A stretch of DNA of 21,845 nucleotides. Origin: an uncultured Fusobacterium sp. (GTDB lineage Bacteria > Fusobacteriota > Fusobacteriia > Fusobacteriales > Fusobacteriaceae). The position numbers and the translations under genes are program-made. The notes beneath the pieces were generated by a model that had not been told where the DNA came from, ran no database searches, and saw only the letters and a program-made list of their open reading frames with translations. The stretch spans positions 1 through 21,845 of the forward strand of contig UQQO01000019.1 in the NCBI GenBank assembly GCA_900543175.1, in the 5' to 3' direction. How positions within the stretch are numbered: position 1 is the stretch's first letter; each line of letters begins with the position of its first letter. Positions 1 through 7,618 of the stretch are shown in pieces.

Positions 1-690
1 GTATGATGAAGCATCTTGAACAATTATCTTTCCATCTTTAAACTCATCACTATATAATAAAATTCCAGATTCTAAATAGTATACTGTATCAACTTTTTTT
101 ATAATATTTATATTTAAACTTTCTAAAAGTTTTTCAAACTCCTCTTCATTATATTTTAAAGTGTTTACTCTAAAACTAATATATGGAATTTTTTTCAAAG
201 ACTCTAAAAATAGATTTGCCTCCTCTTTGTATTCTTGTTTAATTTTATCATAAAACCATCTAGGATAAGAAAGTAAGATATCCTCTTTATCATTTTCTTT
301 TAATTCTAAAATATCATTTTCCAATTCACGAATATAGCTACGTAAAACCCCATTAACAAATTTTCCAACAGGAACTCCAAATTTTTTCTTTGCTAGTTCA
401 GTAGCTTCCCATACAACACCTTTATCATCACTTTTCATAAAAGCAATTTGATACATAGATATTCTAAGAATATTTCTTATCCAATCTTTTTTTATATTTG
501 AAGTTCTTTTGTCTATCTCATAATCAAGGAATATTTTTTTTCTAATTACTCCATAAAAAAGTTCAGTTATAAATCCCTTTTCTTTTTTATTCAAATCATT
601 TTGCTTAAAATATTCATTCAATGCTATATTGGAGTATTTTCCATTTTCAACTTCTTTTATAAGCCCTATAACTCTTTGCTTAATATTCAT
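1..690 (-). CDS. rsmB: 16S rRNA cytosine-C5 methyltransferase RsmB, N-terminal part (cut by window edge)
   Basis: An open frame of 230 codons runs from an ATG at 690 to the window edge without a stop, so only the N-terminal half is present. Residues 1 to about 125 look like the NusB-type RNA-binding domain that opens RsmB: KEKGFITELFYGVIRKK near residue 40, then NILRISMYQIAFM and VGKFVNGVLR. After a linker, FRVNTLK and the closing VQDASSY match the start of the Rsm methyltransferase domain, just before the SAM-binding region. Family members methylate C967-type positions of 16S rRNA in the cytosol during small-subunit maturation; this comes from the family, since the catalytic cysteines lie outside the window. 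GGAGGAG sits 4 bases before the ATG. The gene is divergent from mgtE. NusB alone is less likely because the methyltransferase start is visible. Confidence 0.85.
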   Translation of the reverse strand, partial: MNIKQRVIGLIKEVENGKYSNIALNEYFKQNDLNKKEKGFITELFYGVIRKKIFLDYEIDKRTSNIKKDWIRNILRISMYQIAFMKSDDKGVVWEATELAKKKFGVPVGKFVNGVLRSYIRELENDILELKENDKEDILLSYPRWFYDKIKQEYKEEANLFLESLKKIPYISFRVNTLKYNEEEFEKLLESLNINIIKKVDTVYYLESGILLYSDEFKDGKIIVQDASSY

Positions 691-722
691 TTTCTCCTCC
701 TATACTCTTCACTATCTAAATT

Positions 723-751
723 ATTATACAATATTTAATAAATAAATAAAA
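723..751 (-). promoter_or_regulatory. Candidate rsmB promoter
   Basis: On the minus strand a consensus -10 TATAAT lies at 723-728, about 33 bases before the rsmB start. The hexamer 17 bases upstream (TTTTAT, 746-751) is a poor -35, so only the -10 is well supported. Confidence 0.4.
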
Positions 752-754
752 GTT

Positions 755-787
755 ATCATTTACAAAATGATGTAATTTTTTTGTAAA
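755..787. repeat. Overlapping inverted repeats between rsmB and mgtE
   Basis: Two interlocking inverted repeats are visible. ATCATTT and AAATGAT (755-761, 765-771) flank three bases. TTTACAAAA (759-767) and TTTTGTAAA (779-787) flank eleven. They sit between the divergent rsmB and mgtE starts and could be an operator. AT-rich chance pairing is possible. Confidence 0.35.
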
Positions 788-863
788 CAAATATTGCCTT
801 TTTTTTAATAAAATGTTACCCTAATATATGTAGTTTAAAATTTTATAAAAATGGAGGTGCAAC

Positions 864-2198
864 ATGGAAAATATTTTGTCTTATTTAGAAAATAACCAGT
901 TGGCAAAGTTAAAAGAAGTACTTATTGAAGAAAATCCTGTAGACATAGCGGAGTTATTTGAAGACCTGCCCAAAGATCAATGTCTAAAACTTTTTAGAAT
1001 ACTTCCTAAAGACTTAGCTGCTGAAACTTTTTCATATCTTTCTTCAGAGAAACAACAAGAAATTGTAGAAAATATCACTGACGAAGAGATAAAACATATT
1101 ATTAATGAGATGTTTATTGATGATACTGTAGACTTTATTGAAGAAATGCCAGCAAATATTGTTGATAAAATTCTTCAAAATACATCTCCTGACACAAGAA
1201 AGCTTATAAACCAATTTCTAAAGTATCCTGAAAACAGTGCTGGAAGTGTAATGACTGTTGAATATGTTTCCCTAAAGAGTGATATGAATATTGGACAAGC
1301 TTTAAATCATATTAAAAAAGTAGGTATTAATAATGAAACCATTGATATCTGTTATGTTATTGATAATCAAAGAAAACTTGTAGGATTTATCTCTTTAAAA
1401 AGTCTTATCTTCCTTGATGATATCATCCCTTTAGTTGATGCAATGGAAACTAATGTTATTAGTGCTACAACAACTGATGACCAAGAGGTAATCGCCTCTC
1501 TATTCAGAAAATATGACCTTACTTCAATGCCAGTAGTAGATATTGAAGGAAGATTGGTTGGAATTATCACAATTGACGACGTAGTAGACGTTATTGATCA
1601 AGAAAATACAGAAGACTTTCAAAAAATGGCTGCTATGAATCCATCAGATGAGGAATATCTAAAGGAATCTGTTTTCTCTCTTGCTAAACATAGAATTGTT
1701 TGGTTGTTAGTTCTTATGATTTCAGCAACTGCTACAGGAACTATTATTAGAAGATATGAAGAGGTACTTCAATCTGTTGTTATTCTTGCTGCATTTATTC
1801 CAATGCTTATGGACACTGGAGGAAATGCTGGTTCTCAATCTTCTACACTTATTATTCGTGGAATTGCACTTGGAGAAATTCAATTGTCTGATATTGGAAA
1901 AATACTTTGGAAAGAGTTTAGAGTTAGTTTAATTGTTGGAATTACTCTTGCTGTTGTAAACTTTCTAAGAATTTATTATATTGATAAAGCTGGACTTACA
2001 ATCTCTCTTGTAGTTTGTGCTAGCTTGCTATTTACTGTTGTTATAGCTAAAGTTGTAGGAGGTATTCTTCCTATTTTGGCAAAAGCATTTAAACTTGACC
2101 CTGCTATAATGGCAAGTCCATTAATTACTACAATAGTAGATGCTTGTGCTCTTATAGTTTACTTTGCTTTATCTACACATTTCTTAAATTTAGCTTAA
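864..2198 (+). CDS. mgtE: MgtE-type Mg2+ channel/transporter
   Basis: This 444-residue protein has the full MgtE layout and usual length. An acidic helical N domain (about 1-125, many ED/EE pairs) is followed by a tandem CBS pair (about 126-255) opening with YPENSAGSVMT. The membrane domain (about 275-444) contains MDTGGNAGSQSSTLIIRG and DPAIMASPLITTIVDACAL. Asp426 corresponds to the pore aspartate that selects Mg2+ in characterised MgtE. The family forms a dimeric inner-membrane channel gated by Mg2+ bound between the N and CBS domains. GGAGGTG lies 5 bases before the ATG. The leader is short, with no room for an M-box riboswitch, so regulation is probably at the protein level. It is followed by a bidirectional terminator. 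Confidence 0.95.
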   Translation: MENILSYLENNQLAKLKEVLIEENPVDIAELFEDLPKDQCLKLFRILPKDLAAETFSYLSSEKQQEIVENITDEEIKHIINEMFIDDTVDFIEEMPANIVDKILQNTSPDTRKLINQFLKYPENSAGSVMTVEYVSLKSDMNIGQALNHIKKVGINNETIDICYVIDNQRKLVGFISLKSLIFLDDIIPLVDAMETNVISATTTDDQEVIASLFRKYDLTSMPVVDIEGRLVGIITIDDVVDVIDQENTEDFQKMAAMNPSDEEYLKESVFSLAKHRIVWLLVLMISATATGTIIRRYEEVLQSVVILAAFIPMLMDTGGNAGSQSSTLIIRGIALGEIQLSDIGKILWKEFRVSLIVGITLAVVNFLRIYYIDKAGLTISLVVCASLLFTVVIAKVVGGILPILAKAFKLDPAIMASPLITTIVDACALIVYFALSTHFLNLA

Positions 2199-2204
2199 AA
2201 AATT

Positions 2205-2260
2205 AGAGCTGTTGTAATCTGATGAAATTTCATTAGATTACCCAGCTCTTTTATTTTTTT
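2205..2260. terminator. Bidirectional intrinsic terminator between mgtE and htpG
   Basis: AGAGCTG (2205-2211) pairs with CAGCTCT (2243-2249), and inside it GTAATCT pairs with AGATTAC. A run of T follows on the plus strand from 2249 to 2260, continuing into the htpG end. On the minus strand the stem is followed by AATTTTTTAAG, so it can end both convergent transcripts. Confidence 0.85.
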
Positions 2261-4081
2261 TTATTTAAGAAGTTTATTTAATTTTTTTATAAATTCAACA
2301 GGATTTTCTATTTGGAAACCTTCAAGAATTAAAGCTTCAGTATATAGAACATCAAGTAGATCTTTAAACTCTTCACTATTTTCAAGAGTTTGTAATTTTT
2401 TGAAAACAGGGTGTTCAGGGTTTAAAGCTAATATTTTTTCAGCTTTTACCTCTTCATTTCCTGGAAGTTGAGAAAGAACTTTTTCCATTTCAAGAGAGAT
2501 ATTTCCCTTTGCTAAAAGAGCTGAAGCTCCTTTTCCAAGATCGTTGCTCAATTCAACATCAACTATTTTTCCAGAAAGTGTATCTTTTATCTTATCAAGT
2601 AGAGATCTATTATCTTCAGATAATTTTTTAATCTCTTCCTCTTTTTCTTTACTATCATCTATTTTAAAATCAGAATCATTTATAGATTTAAATGTTTTTC
2701 CTTCAAATTCCATCATTGTTTTTAAAGCAAACTCATCTATTCTATCGGTTAATAGTAATACCTCTATTCCTTTTTCTTTTAGTGTCTCCATTTTTGGAAG
2801 AGAAGTAACAGTAGCTAAATCCTCTCCAACTACATAAAGAATCTCTTTTCTCTCTCCCATACGATCTACATACTCTTTTAATGTAGAGTATTTTTCATCA
2901 AGAGAAGTCCTAAAAATAAGAAGATTTTGTAATTTATCTTTGTTCATTCCAAACATATCATGGATACCAAACTTAATATTTTTTCCAAAAGCTTCCCAGA
3001 ATTCAATATATTTTTCTCTATCTTTCTTTAGAATTTTTTCAAGTTCACTAATTATTTTCTTTTCAAGATTTTTAGAGATTGCTTGAAGTTCACTGTTTTG
3101 TTGTAAAATCTCTCTTGAAATATTTAATGAAAGGTTGTCACAATCAACTAATCCTTTTATAAAGCTAAAGTATTCAGGGATAAGCTCATCACATTTATCC
3201 ATAATAAATACATTTTTTGTATAAAGTTGAAGTCCTTTTTTATAGTCTTTACTGTAAAAATCCATAGGAGCTTTTTTAGGGATATATAAAAGAGCTGTAT
3301 ACTCAACGCTTCCTTGAACTTTTAGATGTAGATGTAACATAGGATCTTCCCAGTCATGGAAATTAGCTTTGTAAAACTCATTATAATCTTCATCTTTTAA
3401 ACTATTTTTATCAGTTTTCCAAATAGGTTTTGTTGAGTTAATAACTTCATTGTTAAAATAGATAGGGTATCTTACATAGTCAGAGTATTTTTTTACAAGC
3501 TCTTTAATTTTCCAATCTTCTAAGAAAGTATCAAACTCTTCACCAGCTTTTATAATAAGAGTTATTGAAGTTCCTCTTTCCTCTCTATCTATCTCTTCTA
3601 TTTCATAAGCTCCATCACCTAAAGAATACCATTTAACTCCCTTATCAGAGTTTGGTGATTTAGTAAGGATAGTCATAGTGTCTGCTACCATAAATCCTGA
3701 GTAGAATCCTACACCAAATTGTCCAATAATATCAACATCATCTTTAGAAACATTTTCAAGTTTCTCTTTAAAAGCTTTAGAACCAGATTTTGCAATAGTA
3801 CCTATATTTTCAGCTACCTCATCATAAGTCATACCTATTCCATTATCTGTAATTGTTATCTCTCTCTTATCTTTATCTACTGCAAGAGTTATTTTAAATT
3901 CATTGTTTTCTCCTAATATTTCACTATTAGTTAAAGCTGTAAATTTCAATTTATCTATAGCATCACTGGCATTTGAAATAAGCTCTCTTAAAAAGATCTC
4001 CTTGTTAGTATAAATAGAATTTATCATTAAATTTAAAAGTTCTTTTGTTTCAGCTTGAAAAGCTTTTGATTCTTTTCTCAT
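2261..4081 (-). CDS. htpG: Molecular chaperone HtpG (bacterial Hsp90)
   Basis: The 606-residue protein is close to the usual HtpG length (about 620). The N-terminal GHKL ATPase domain shows RELISNASDAIDKL with catalytic Glu33 and Asn37, DNGIGM (79-84) and GQFGVGFYS (120-128). The middle domain carries the SREILQQN stretch near residue 327 that supplies the catalytic arginine. The C-terminal third is the dimerisation domain. HtpG is a cytosolic ATP-dependent chaperone that remodels client proteins under stress. AAAGGAGG lies 8 bases before the ATG. The leader holds a strong promoter and a CIRCE-like operator, suggesting HrcA control. It is transcribed alone, convergent with mgtE. Confidence 0.97.
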   Translation of the reverse strand: MRKESKAFQAETKELLNLMINSIYTNKEIFLRELISNASDAIDKLKFTALTNSEILGENNEFKITLAVDKDKREITITDNGIGMTYDEVAENIGTIAKSGSKAFKEKLENVSKDDVDIIGQFGVGFYSGFMVADTMTILTKSPNSDKGVKWYSLGDGAYEIEEIDREERGTSITLIIKAGEEFDTFLEDWKIKELVKKYSDYVRYPIYFNNEVINSTKPIWKTDKNSLKDEDYNEFYKANFHDWEDPMLHLHLKVQGSVEYTALLYIPKKAPMDFYSKDYKKGLQLYTKNVFIMDKCDELIPEYFSFIKGLVDCDNLSLNISREILQQNSELQAISKNLEKKIISELEKILKKDREKYIEFWEAFGKNIKFGIHDMFGMNKDKLQNLLIFRTSLDEKYSTLKEYVDRMGERKEILYVVGEDLATVTSLPKMETLKEKGIEVLLLTDRIDEFALKTMMEFEGKTFKSINDSDFKIDDSKEKEEEIKKLSEDNRSLLDKIKDTLSGKIVDVELSNDLGKGASALLAKGNISLEMEKVLSQLPGNEEVKAEKILALNPEHPVFKKLQTLENSEEFKDLLDVLYTEALILEGFQIENPVEFIKKLNKLLK

Positions 4082-4096
4082 TCTAAAATCCTCCTT

Positions 4097-4123
4097 TTAG
4101 CACTCTATAACTATTGTGGCTAA
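4097..4123. promoter_or_regulatory. CIRCE-like HrcA operator upstream of htpG
   Basis: The element reads TTAGCACTC, nine bases, then TGTGGCTAA. The CIRCE consensus is TTAGCACTC-N9-GAGTGCTAA, so one arm is perfect (9/9) and the other keeps the outer GCTAA (5/9), with exactly the canonical spacer. It lies just downstream of the htpG -10 and upstream of the ribosome binding site, where HrcA operators usually sit. Confidence 0.7.
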
Positions 4124-4127
4124 TAAT

Positions 4128-4156
4128 TATATATCACAAATAGATTTTAATGTCAA
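4128..4156 (-). promoter_or_regulatory. htpG promoter
   Basis: On the minus strand a consensus TTGACA (4151-4156) is followed by a 17-base spacer and TATATA (4128-4133). A TATAAT overlaps at 4126-4131 with a 19-base spacer. Transcription would start within or just before the CIRCE-like element. Confidence 0.75.
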
Positions 4157-4159
4157 TAT

Positions 4160-4213
4160 ATAAAATAAAAAAACTACACCCTCCATCTTAGTTGTCTAAG
4201 ATTTTGGGTGCAG
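4160..4213 (-). terminator. Intrinsic terminator of nagA
   Basis: On the minus strand CTGCACCC pairs with GGGTGTAG (one G-U), with an inner ATCTTAG/CTAAGAT stem. It is followed by TTTTTTTATTTTA (4160-4173). It lies about 50 bases past the nagA stop and just upstream of the htpG promoter. Confidence 0.85.
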
Positions 4214-4265
4214 TACAACCAATTGATTTATAACAGCTTTTTTCTATATAATAAATTAACTTTTA

Positions 4266-5411
4266 CTATGCTTTATATTTAACTTTTCCTTTTACAAGTG
4301 TCATATCTACACTATAATCAGGATTTAAAACTACTAAGTCAGCATCTTTTCCCTCTGCTACCTCTCCAGCATTTAATCCAAACTCTTTAGCAGCATTTGT
4401 ACTTGTCATTTTTACTGCATCAAAAATGCTATATCCTAATTCAATTATATTTTTAAATGCTTTATCTAGAGTAAGTACACTTCCAGCTAGTGAATCATTG
4501 CTTACTAATCTAGCTTGATTATCTTTTACATAAACATCTAGTTCCCCTAATTTATAGTTTCCTTCAGCAAGTCCAGTAGCACTCATAGCATCTGTTATAC
4601 ACTCTATTTTATCAACACCTTTAGCTCTTATCATAAGTCTTACTGTTTCAGGATGAACGTGAATTTTGTCAAAAATAACTTCTGCCATAATATCATCACT
4701 ATTTAATACAGCCCCTGCTACTCCAAGTTCTCTGTGGTTGATTCCTCTCATTCCGTTAAATGTATGAGTAGAGTGTCCTAATCCAGCTTTTATAGCTTTT
4801 TGAACATCATCAAAAAATACAGCAGAGTGTCCTATTGATACTACAACACCTTGACTTCTTAAATATTTAATAGCCTCAAGTGAAGCTTCTCCTTTTGGTG
4901 ACATTGAGAATAGTTTTACTAGTCCAGGTTTTACTGATAAGAACTCTTTTATCTCTTCAATTCCAGCAGGTTTTATATATTTTTCATTTTGTGCTCCTTT
5001 ATATTGAACATCAAAATATGGTCCTTCCATATGAACTCCAAAAATATTAGCTCCATCTAACTCTTTATTTTGTAATTCTCCAGCTTTTGCTAATACATTT
5101 TCTAAGTTTTCTTTTGTACTTGTTAAAGTTGTTGCTAAAAAGTTTGTTGTTCCATGTTTTGCTACGAAAGTTGAAATAGTTTTTAAAGCTTCTGTTGTTC
5201 CATCCATAGCATCTGCACCATTTGCCCCATGAATATGTACATCTATAAATCCTGGCACAACATATTTACCTTGTAAATCTATTGCTTGTTCATAGAAAGG
5301 ATGATCCTTTTCCATAATTTTTTTTATTTTTCCATCTACTAACAAAATATCCCCAGTTATAATTCTATCGGCTAAAACAATCTTCCCATTTTTTAAAAGC
5401 ATTTTTTCCAT
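4266..5411 (-). CDS. nagA: N-acetylglucosamine-6-phosphate deacetylase
   Basis: This amidohydrolase of 381 residues hydrolyses GlcNAc-6-P to GlcN-6-P and acetate in amino-sugar catabolism and cell-wall recycling. Motifs in order: metal-site HIHG (His59, His61), GVHMEGPYF with Glu129, IGHS with His195, THTFNGM with His216, and CITDAMSATG with the catalytic Asp274. The C-terminus (EFGLNAGEVAEGKDADLVVL) is the returning beta-sandwich segment. The start was placed at the second ATG: an ATG three codons upstream directly abuts the ribosome binding site AAAGGAG, whereas this one is 9 bases from it. It has its own promoter and terminator, and lies downstream of recA on the same strand. No nagB or PTS gene is adjacent. 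Confidence 0.93.
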   Translation of the reverse strand: MEKMLLKNGKIVLADRIITGDILLVDGKIKKIMEKDHPFYEQAIDLQGKYVVPGFIDVHIHGANGADAMDGTTEALKTISTFVAKHGTTNFLATTLTSTKENLENVLAKAGELQNKELDGANIFGVHMEGPYFDVQYKGAQNEKYIKPAGIEEIKEFLSVKPGLVKLFSMSPKGEASLEAIKYLRSQGVVVSIGHSAVFFDDVQKAIKAGLGHSTHTFNGMRGINHRELGVAGAVLNSDDIMAEVIFDKIHVHPETVRLMIRAKGVDKIECITDAMSATGLAEGNYKLGELDVYVKDNQARLVSNDSLAGSVLTLDKAFKNIIELGYSIFDAVKMTSTNAAKEFGLNAGEVAEGKDADLVVLNPDYSVDMTLVKGKVKYKA

Positions 5412-5458
5412 GAATTTCATCTCCTTTAAGATTGAATTAAAAAAACATATTCTTTTCT

Positions 5459-5572
5459 TTATAATAATATTTTATTACATTTTCTCTTTTTTCTCAATAG
5501 TTTTTTAATTCTTCCCCAAAAAGAAAGCTCCATGTATATATAATTTCCCTTAATAGATTTTAAAATTTTCAT
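5459..5572 (-). CDS. Possible 37-residue basic small protein between recA and nagA
   Basis: A short open frame follows recA on the same strand. It runs from an ATG at 5572 to a TAA at 5459. The product begins MKILKSIKGNYIYMELSFWG, continues with a very basic stretch (about 21-34, rich in Lys and Arg) and ends in ILL. The only ribosome-binding-like sequence is GAAGGG, about 10 bases upstream, which is weak. The nagA promoter overlaps its last third. No family is recognised. The mixed aromatic and basic composition is more protein-like than most AT-rich chance frames, but the ORF is too short to be sure. Confidence 0.3.
   Translation of the reverse strand: MKILKSIKGNYIYMELSFWGRIKKLLRKKRKCNKILL
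5469..5497 (-). promoter_or_regulatory. nagA promoter
   Basis: On the minus strand TTGAGA (5492-5497), a 17-base spacer and TAAAAT (5469-5474) place a start site about 50 bases before the nagA ATG. It overlaps the end of the possible small ORF, so nagA need not depend on recA readthrough. Confidence 0.6.
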
Positions 5573-5603
5573 ATTAACTTACCCTTCTATATTAAAGAAA
5601 AAA

Positions 5604-6728
5604 TTAGATTTCATCAATATTATCCATTTCTTCTGAAACTTCATCATACCCTTCAGAAATAACACTTTCCTCTTCACTTGTATCATCTAAATTTTTTTTA
5701 TTTAAAGATATTTTATTTTGATCTTCTTCAATTATTTCTAAAACTTTTCTTTCAATCTCTTCAAATAACTCTTTTTCATTTTCTAATCTAGTTTTTACAT
5801 TTTCCTTTCCTTGTCCAAGTCTAATATCTCCAAAACTAAACCAAGCTCCTGATTTTTGGACTATATCATTATCTAAAGCTATATCCAATACCTCTCCTAC
5901 CTTTGATATTCCCTTACCATACATAATTTGGAAAGATGCCTCTTTAAATGGTGGAGCTACTTTATTTTTTGTAATTTTTACTAAAGTTTCATTTCCTATT
6001 ACCTCATCACCTTGTTTAACTTGTCCAACTCTCTTTACCTCCATTCTAACTGAAGCATAGAATTTTAAAGCTTTTCCCCCAGTAGTTGTTGTTTGAGGAC
6101 CGAAACCAAACCCACCTATCTTATCTCTAATTTGATTTATAAATATCATTGTTGTCTTTGATTTATTCAAAGTTGCTGTTAATTTTCTAAGAGCTTTTGA
6201 CATAAGTCTAGCTTGAAGCCCCATCTGTTGATCTGACATCTCTCCATCTATCTCCACTTTAGGAACAAGAGCTGCTACTGAGTCAACTACAATTATATCC
6301 ACAGCATTTGATCTAACTAAAAGATCAGCTATCTCCAATGCTTGTTCTCCATAGTCTGGTTGAGAGATCAAAAGTTCTTCTACATCTACTCCTAGAGCTT
6401 TAGCATACACAGGGTCAAGAGCATGTTCAGCATCTATAAAAGCTGCTACACCACCATTTTTTTGTGCCTCTGCTACTATATGAAGAGCTATTGTTGTTTT
6501 ACCTGAACTCTCTGCTCCATACACCTCTATCACTCTACCTCTAGGAACACCTTTTACACCTAAAGCTAAATCAAGGTTAATACTTCCAGTAGGTATTACT
6601 TCTATATTCATGCTTAGATTTTCTCCAAGCTTCATTATTGAACCTTCTCCAAACTCCTTAGAAATCTGTTTTATAGCATTTTCCAATGCTTTCTCTTTAC
6701 TTGTATCTTCAACTTTTTTTGCTGACAT
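5604..6728 (-). CDS. recA: Recombinase RecA
   Basis: The 374-residue protein is full length. The Walker A motif is GAESSGKT (71-78), with Ala where most RecA have Pro. Catalytic Glu101-His102 follow, then Walker B IIVVDS (145-150), [15 protein letters not shown] and FINQIR. RecA forms ATP-dependent filaments on single-stranded DNA for homologous recombination and repair. The L2 DNA-binding loop is unusual: [14 protein letters not shown] (205-218) against the common GVMFGNPETTTGG, so it is one residue longer and has Gln212 where most have Glu. The acidic C-terminal tail ([19 protein letters not shown]) is normal for the family. The start is the ATG preceded by AGAGGTG; an in-frame GTG three codons upstream lies inside that ribosome binding site. 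Confidence 0.97.
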   Translation of the reverse strand: MSAKKVEDTSKEKALENAIKQISKEFGEGSIMKLGENLSMNIEVIPTGSINLDLALGVKGVPRGRVIEVYGAESSGKTTIALHIVAEAQKNGGVAAFIDAEHALDPVYAKALGVDVEELLISQPDYGEQALEIADLLVRSNAVDIIVVDSVAALVPKVEIDGEMSDQQMGLQARLMSKALRKLTATLNKSKTTMIFINQIRDKIGGFGFGPQTTTTGGKALKFYASVRMEVKRVGQVKQGDEVIGNETLVKITKNKVAPPFKEASFQIMYGKGISKVGEVLDIALDNDIVQKSGAWFSFGDIRLGQGKENVKTRLENEKELFEEIERKVLEIIEEDQNKISLNKKNLDDTSEEESVISEGYDEVSEEMDNIDEI

Positions 6729-6739
6729 TCTTATCACCT

Positions 6740-6761
6740 CTTATTTATAACTTATTTATAA
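6740..6761. repeat. 11-base tandem duplication in the recA leader
   Basis: CTTATTTATAA occurs twice head to tail (6740-6750 and 6751-6761), followed by the related ATATTTATA. It lies between the recA promoter and its ribosome binding site. It may be a simple AT-rich slippage product or a regulatory site. No recognised LexA box is present. Confidence 0.5.
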
Positions 6762-6775
6762 ATATTTATATATAG

Positions 6776-6804
6776 ATAATATCATATTTTTTTTTATTTG
6801 TCAC
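6776..6804 (-). promoter_or_regulatory. recA promoter
   Basis: On the minus strand GTGACA (6799-6804), 17 bases and TATTAT (6776-6781) give a good sigma70-like promoter about 48 bases before the recA ATG. Confidence 0.6.
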
Positions 6805-6840
6805 TCCTTTTTTACTTTTAGACATATTAATTTTTCCCTC

Positions 6841-6868
6841 TTTACTAAAAATTCTTTTGTGCTATAAT
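6841..6868 (+). promoter_or_regulatory. Promoter of the YczE-like gene
   Basis: TTTACT (6841-6846), 16 bases and TATAAT (6863-6868), preceded by an extended -10 TGC. The start site would be about 35 bases before the ATG at 6908. It is divergent from the recA promoter. Confidence 0.6.
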
Positions 6869-6907
6869 CAAATTTGGAAAAGAACTTTTTTATTTGGGGG
6901 ATAAAAA

Positions 6908-7558
6908 ATGAATTTAAATGTATTAAAAAAATATTCATTTTGGATATTTTCAATATTGGTTAACTCTTTTGGAAATTTTATGTTAATAAAGGGAGATATT
7001 GGTAGTGGTCCATGGGTAGCTGCTAGTATGGGAATTGCAGATGCTTTTACTTTACAAGTAGGAACTTGTACTATTATTTTAAATTTTTTAATCTATATTC
7101 CTATTACTATTATCAGCAAAAAACTAAATATTTTCAAACTTCTTGGCTCTTTCTTTGTTGCTTACATCTTTGGAATATTTCTTAATTTTTTCTTAAACAC
7201 TTTAAGTTGGGTACACCCAGAAACTTTAATAACTAAATGTTTATTTTTTATTATTGGTAACCTTATTCTCTCTTGTGGAATATCTATATATTTAAGATTA
7301 AATATAGCTGTAAATCCCTTTGATCAATTTTTAAAAACTGTCAATGATTATTTAATACCTGATATGAAAAAAGCTAACTATGTTTACTTAGGTGTTCCTT
7401 TTATTATTGCTTTAATCTTTGGAGCTTACAACAGGAGTTTACCTGGTATTGGAATAGGAACTCTTATTATGTTACTTTTCAATGGAAATTTTATAAAATT
7501 TTTCAATAAAAAAATTGTTATTCCTCAGCATATTCTTACACCTCGTAGATATATGTAA
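6908..7558 (+). CDS. YczE/YyaS/YitT-type membrane protein
   Basis: A 216-residue protein with about five to six hydrophobic segments. The N-terminal signature NSFGNFMLIKGDIGSGPW and the later IAVNPFDQFL and PGIGIGTLIMLLFNG are typical of YczE/YitT-type proteins. These are inner-membrane proteins of unsettled, probably transport-related, function. GGGGG lies 7 bases before the ATG, and the gene has its own promoter. The final basic tail (about 195-216, ending TPRRYM) is probably cytoplasmic. It sits between divergent recA and the downstream galE, which has a separate promoter, so no shared function is implied. Confidence 0.8.
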   Translation: MNLNVLKKYSFWIFSILVNSFGNFMLIKGDIGSGPWVAASMGIADAFTLQVGTCTIILNFLIYIPITIISKKLNIFKLLGSFFVAYIFGIFLNFFLNTLSWVHPETLITKCLFFIIGNLILSCGISIYLRLNIAVNPFDQFLKTVNDYLIPDMKKANYVYLGVPFIIALIFGAYNRSLPGIGIGTLIMLLFNGNFIKFFNKKIVIPQHILTPRRYM

Positions 7559-7562
7559 TTTT

Positions 7563-7591
7563 TTGTTATCTGTGATTTTTTATGATATAAT
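7563..7591 (+). promoter_or_regulatory. galE promoter
   Basis: TTGTTA (7563-7568), a 17-base spacer and TATAAT (7586-7591), with an extended -10 TGA directly before it. The ribosome binding site AGGAGGG follows at 7608-7614. Confidence 0.7.
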
Positions 7592-7618
7592 ATATAATAA
7601 TTTGTACAGGAGGGTTAT

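Noticed and set aside
691..863. M-box (ykoK) Mg2+ riboswitch before mgtE
   Set aside because: The leader is only about 170 bases shared with a divergent gene, and none of the conserved purine-rich M-box stems are visible.
1367..1570. Minus-strand open frame inside mgtE
   Set aside because: It lies wholly within the CBS-domain coding region of a clear gene and has no family features or ribosome binding site.
2544..3916. Plus-strand open frames opposite htpG (2544-2837, 3719-3916)
   Set aside because: They are antisense to strongly conserved HtpG sequence and their products are low-complexity Ser/Ile/Phe-rich, typical of AT-rich antisense frames.
6729..6737. GTG start for recA giving three extra residues
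   Set aside because: The GTG is part of the AGAGGTG ribosome binding site; the ATG at 6728 has proper spacing.
6729..6907. LexA/SOS box before recA
   Set aside because: No GAAC-N4-GTTC or CTGT-N8-ACAG type site is seen between recA and the divergent gene.
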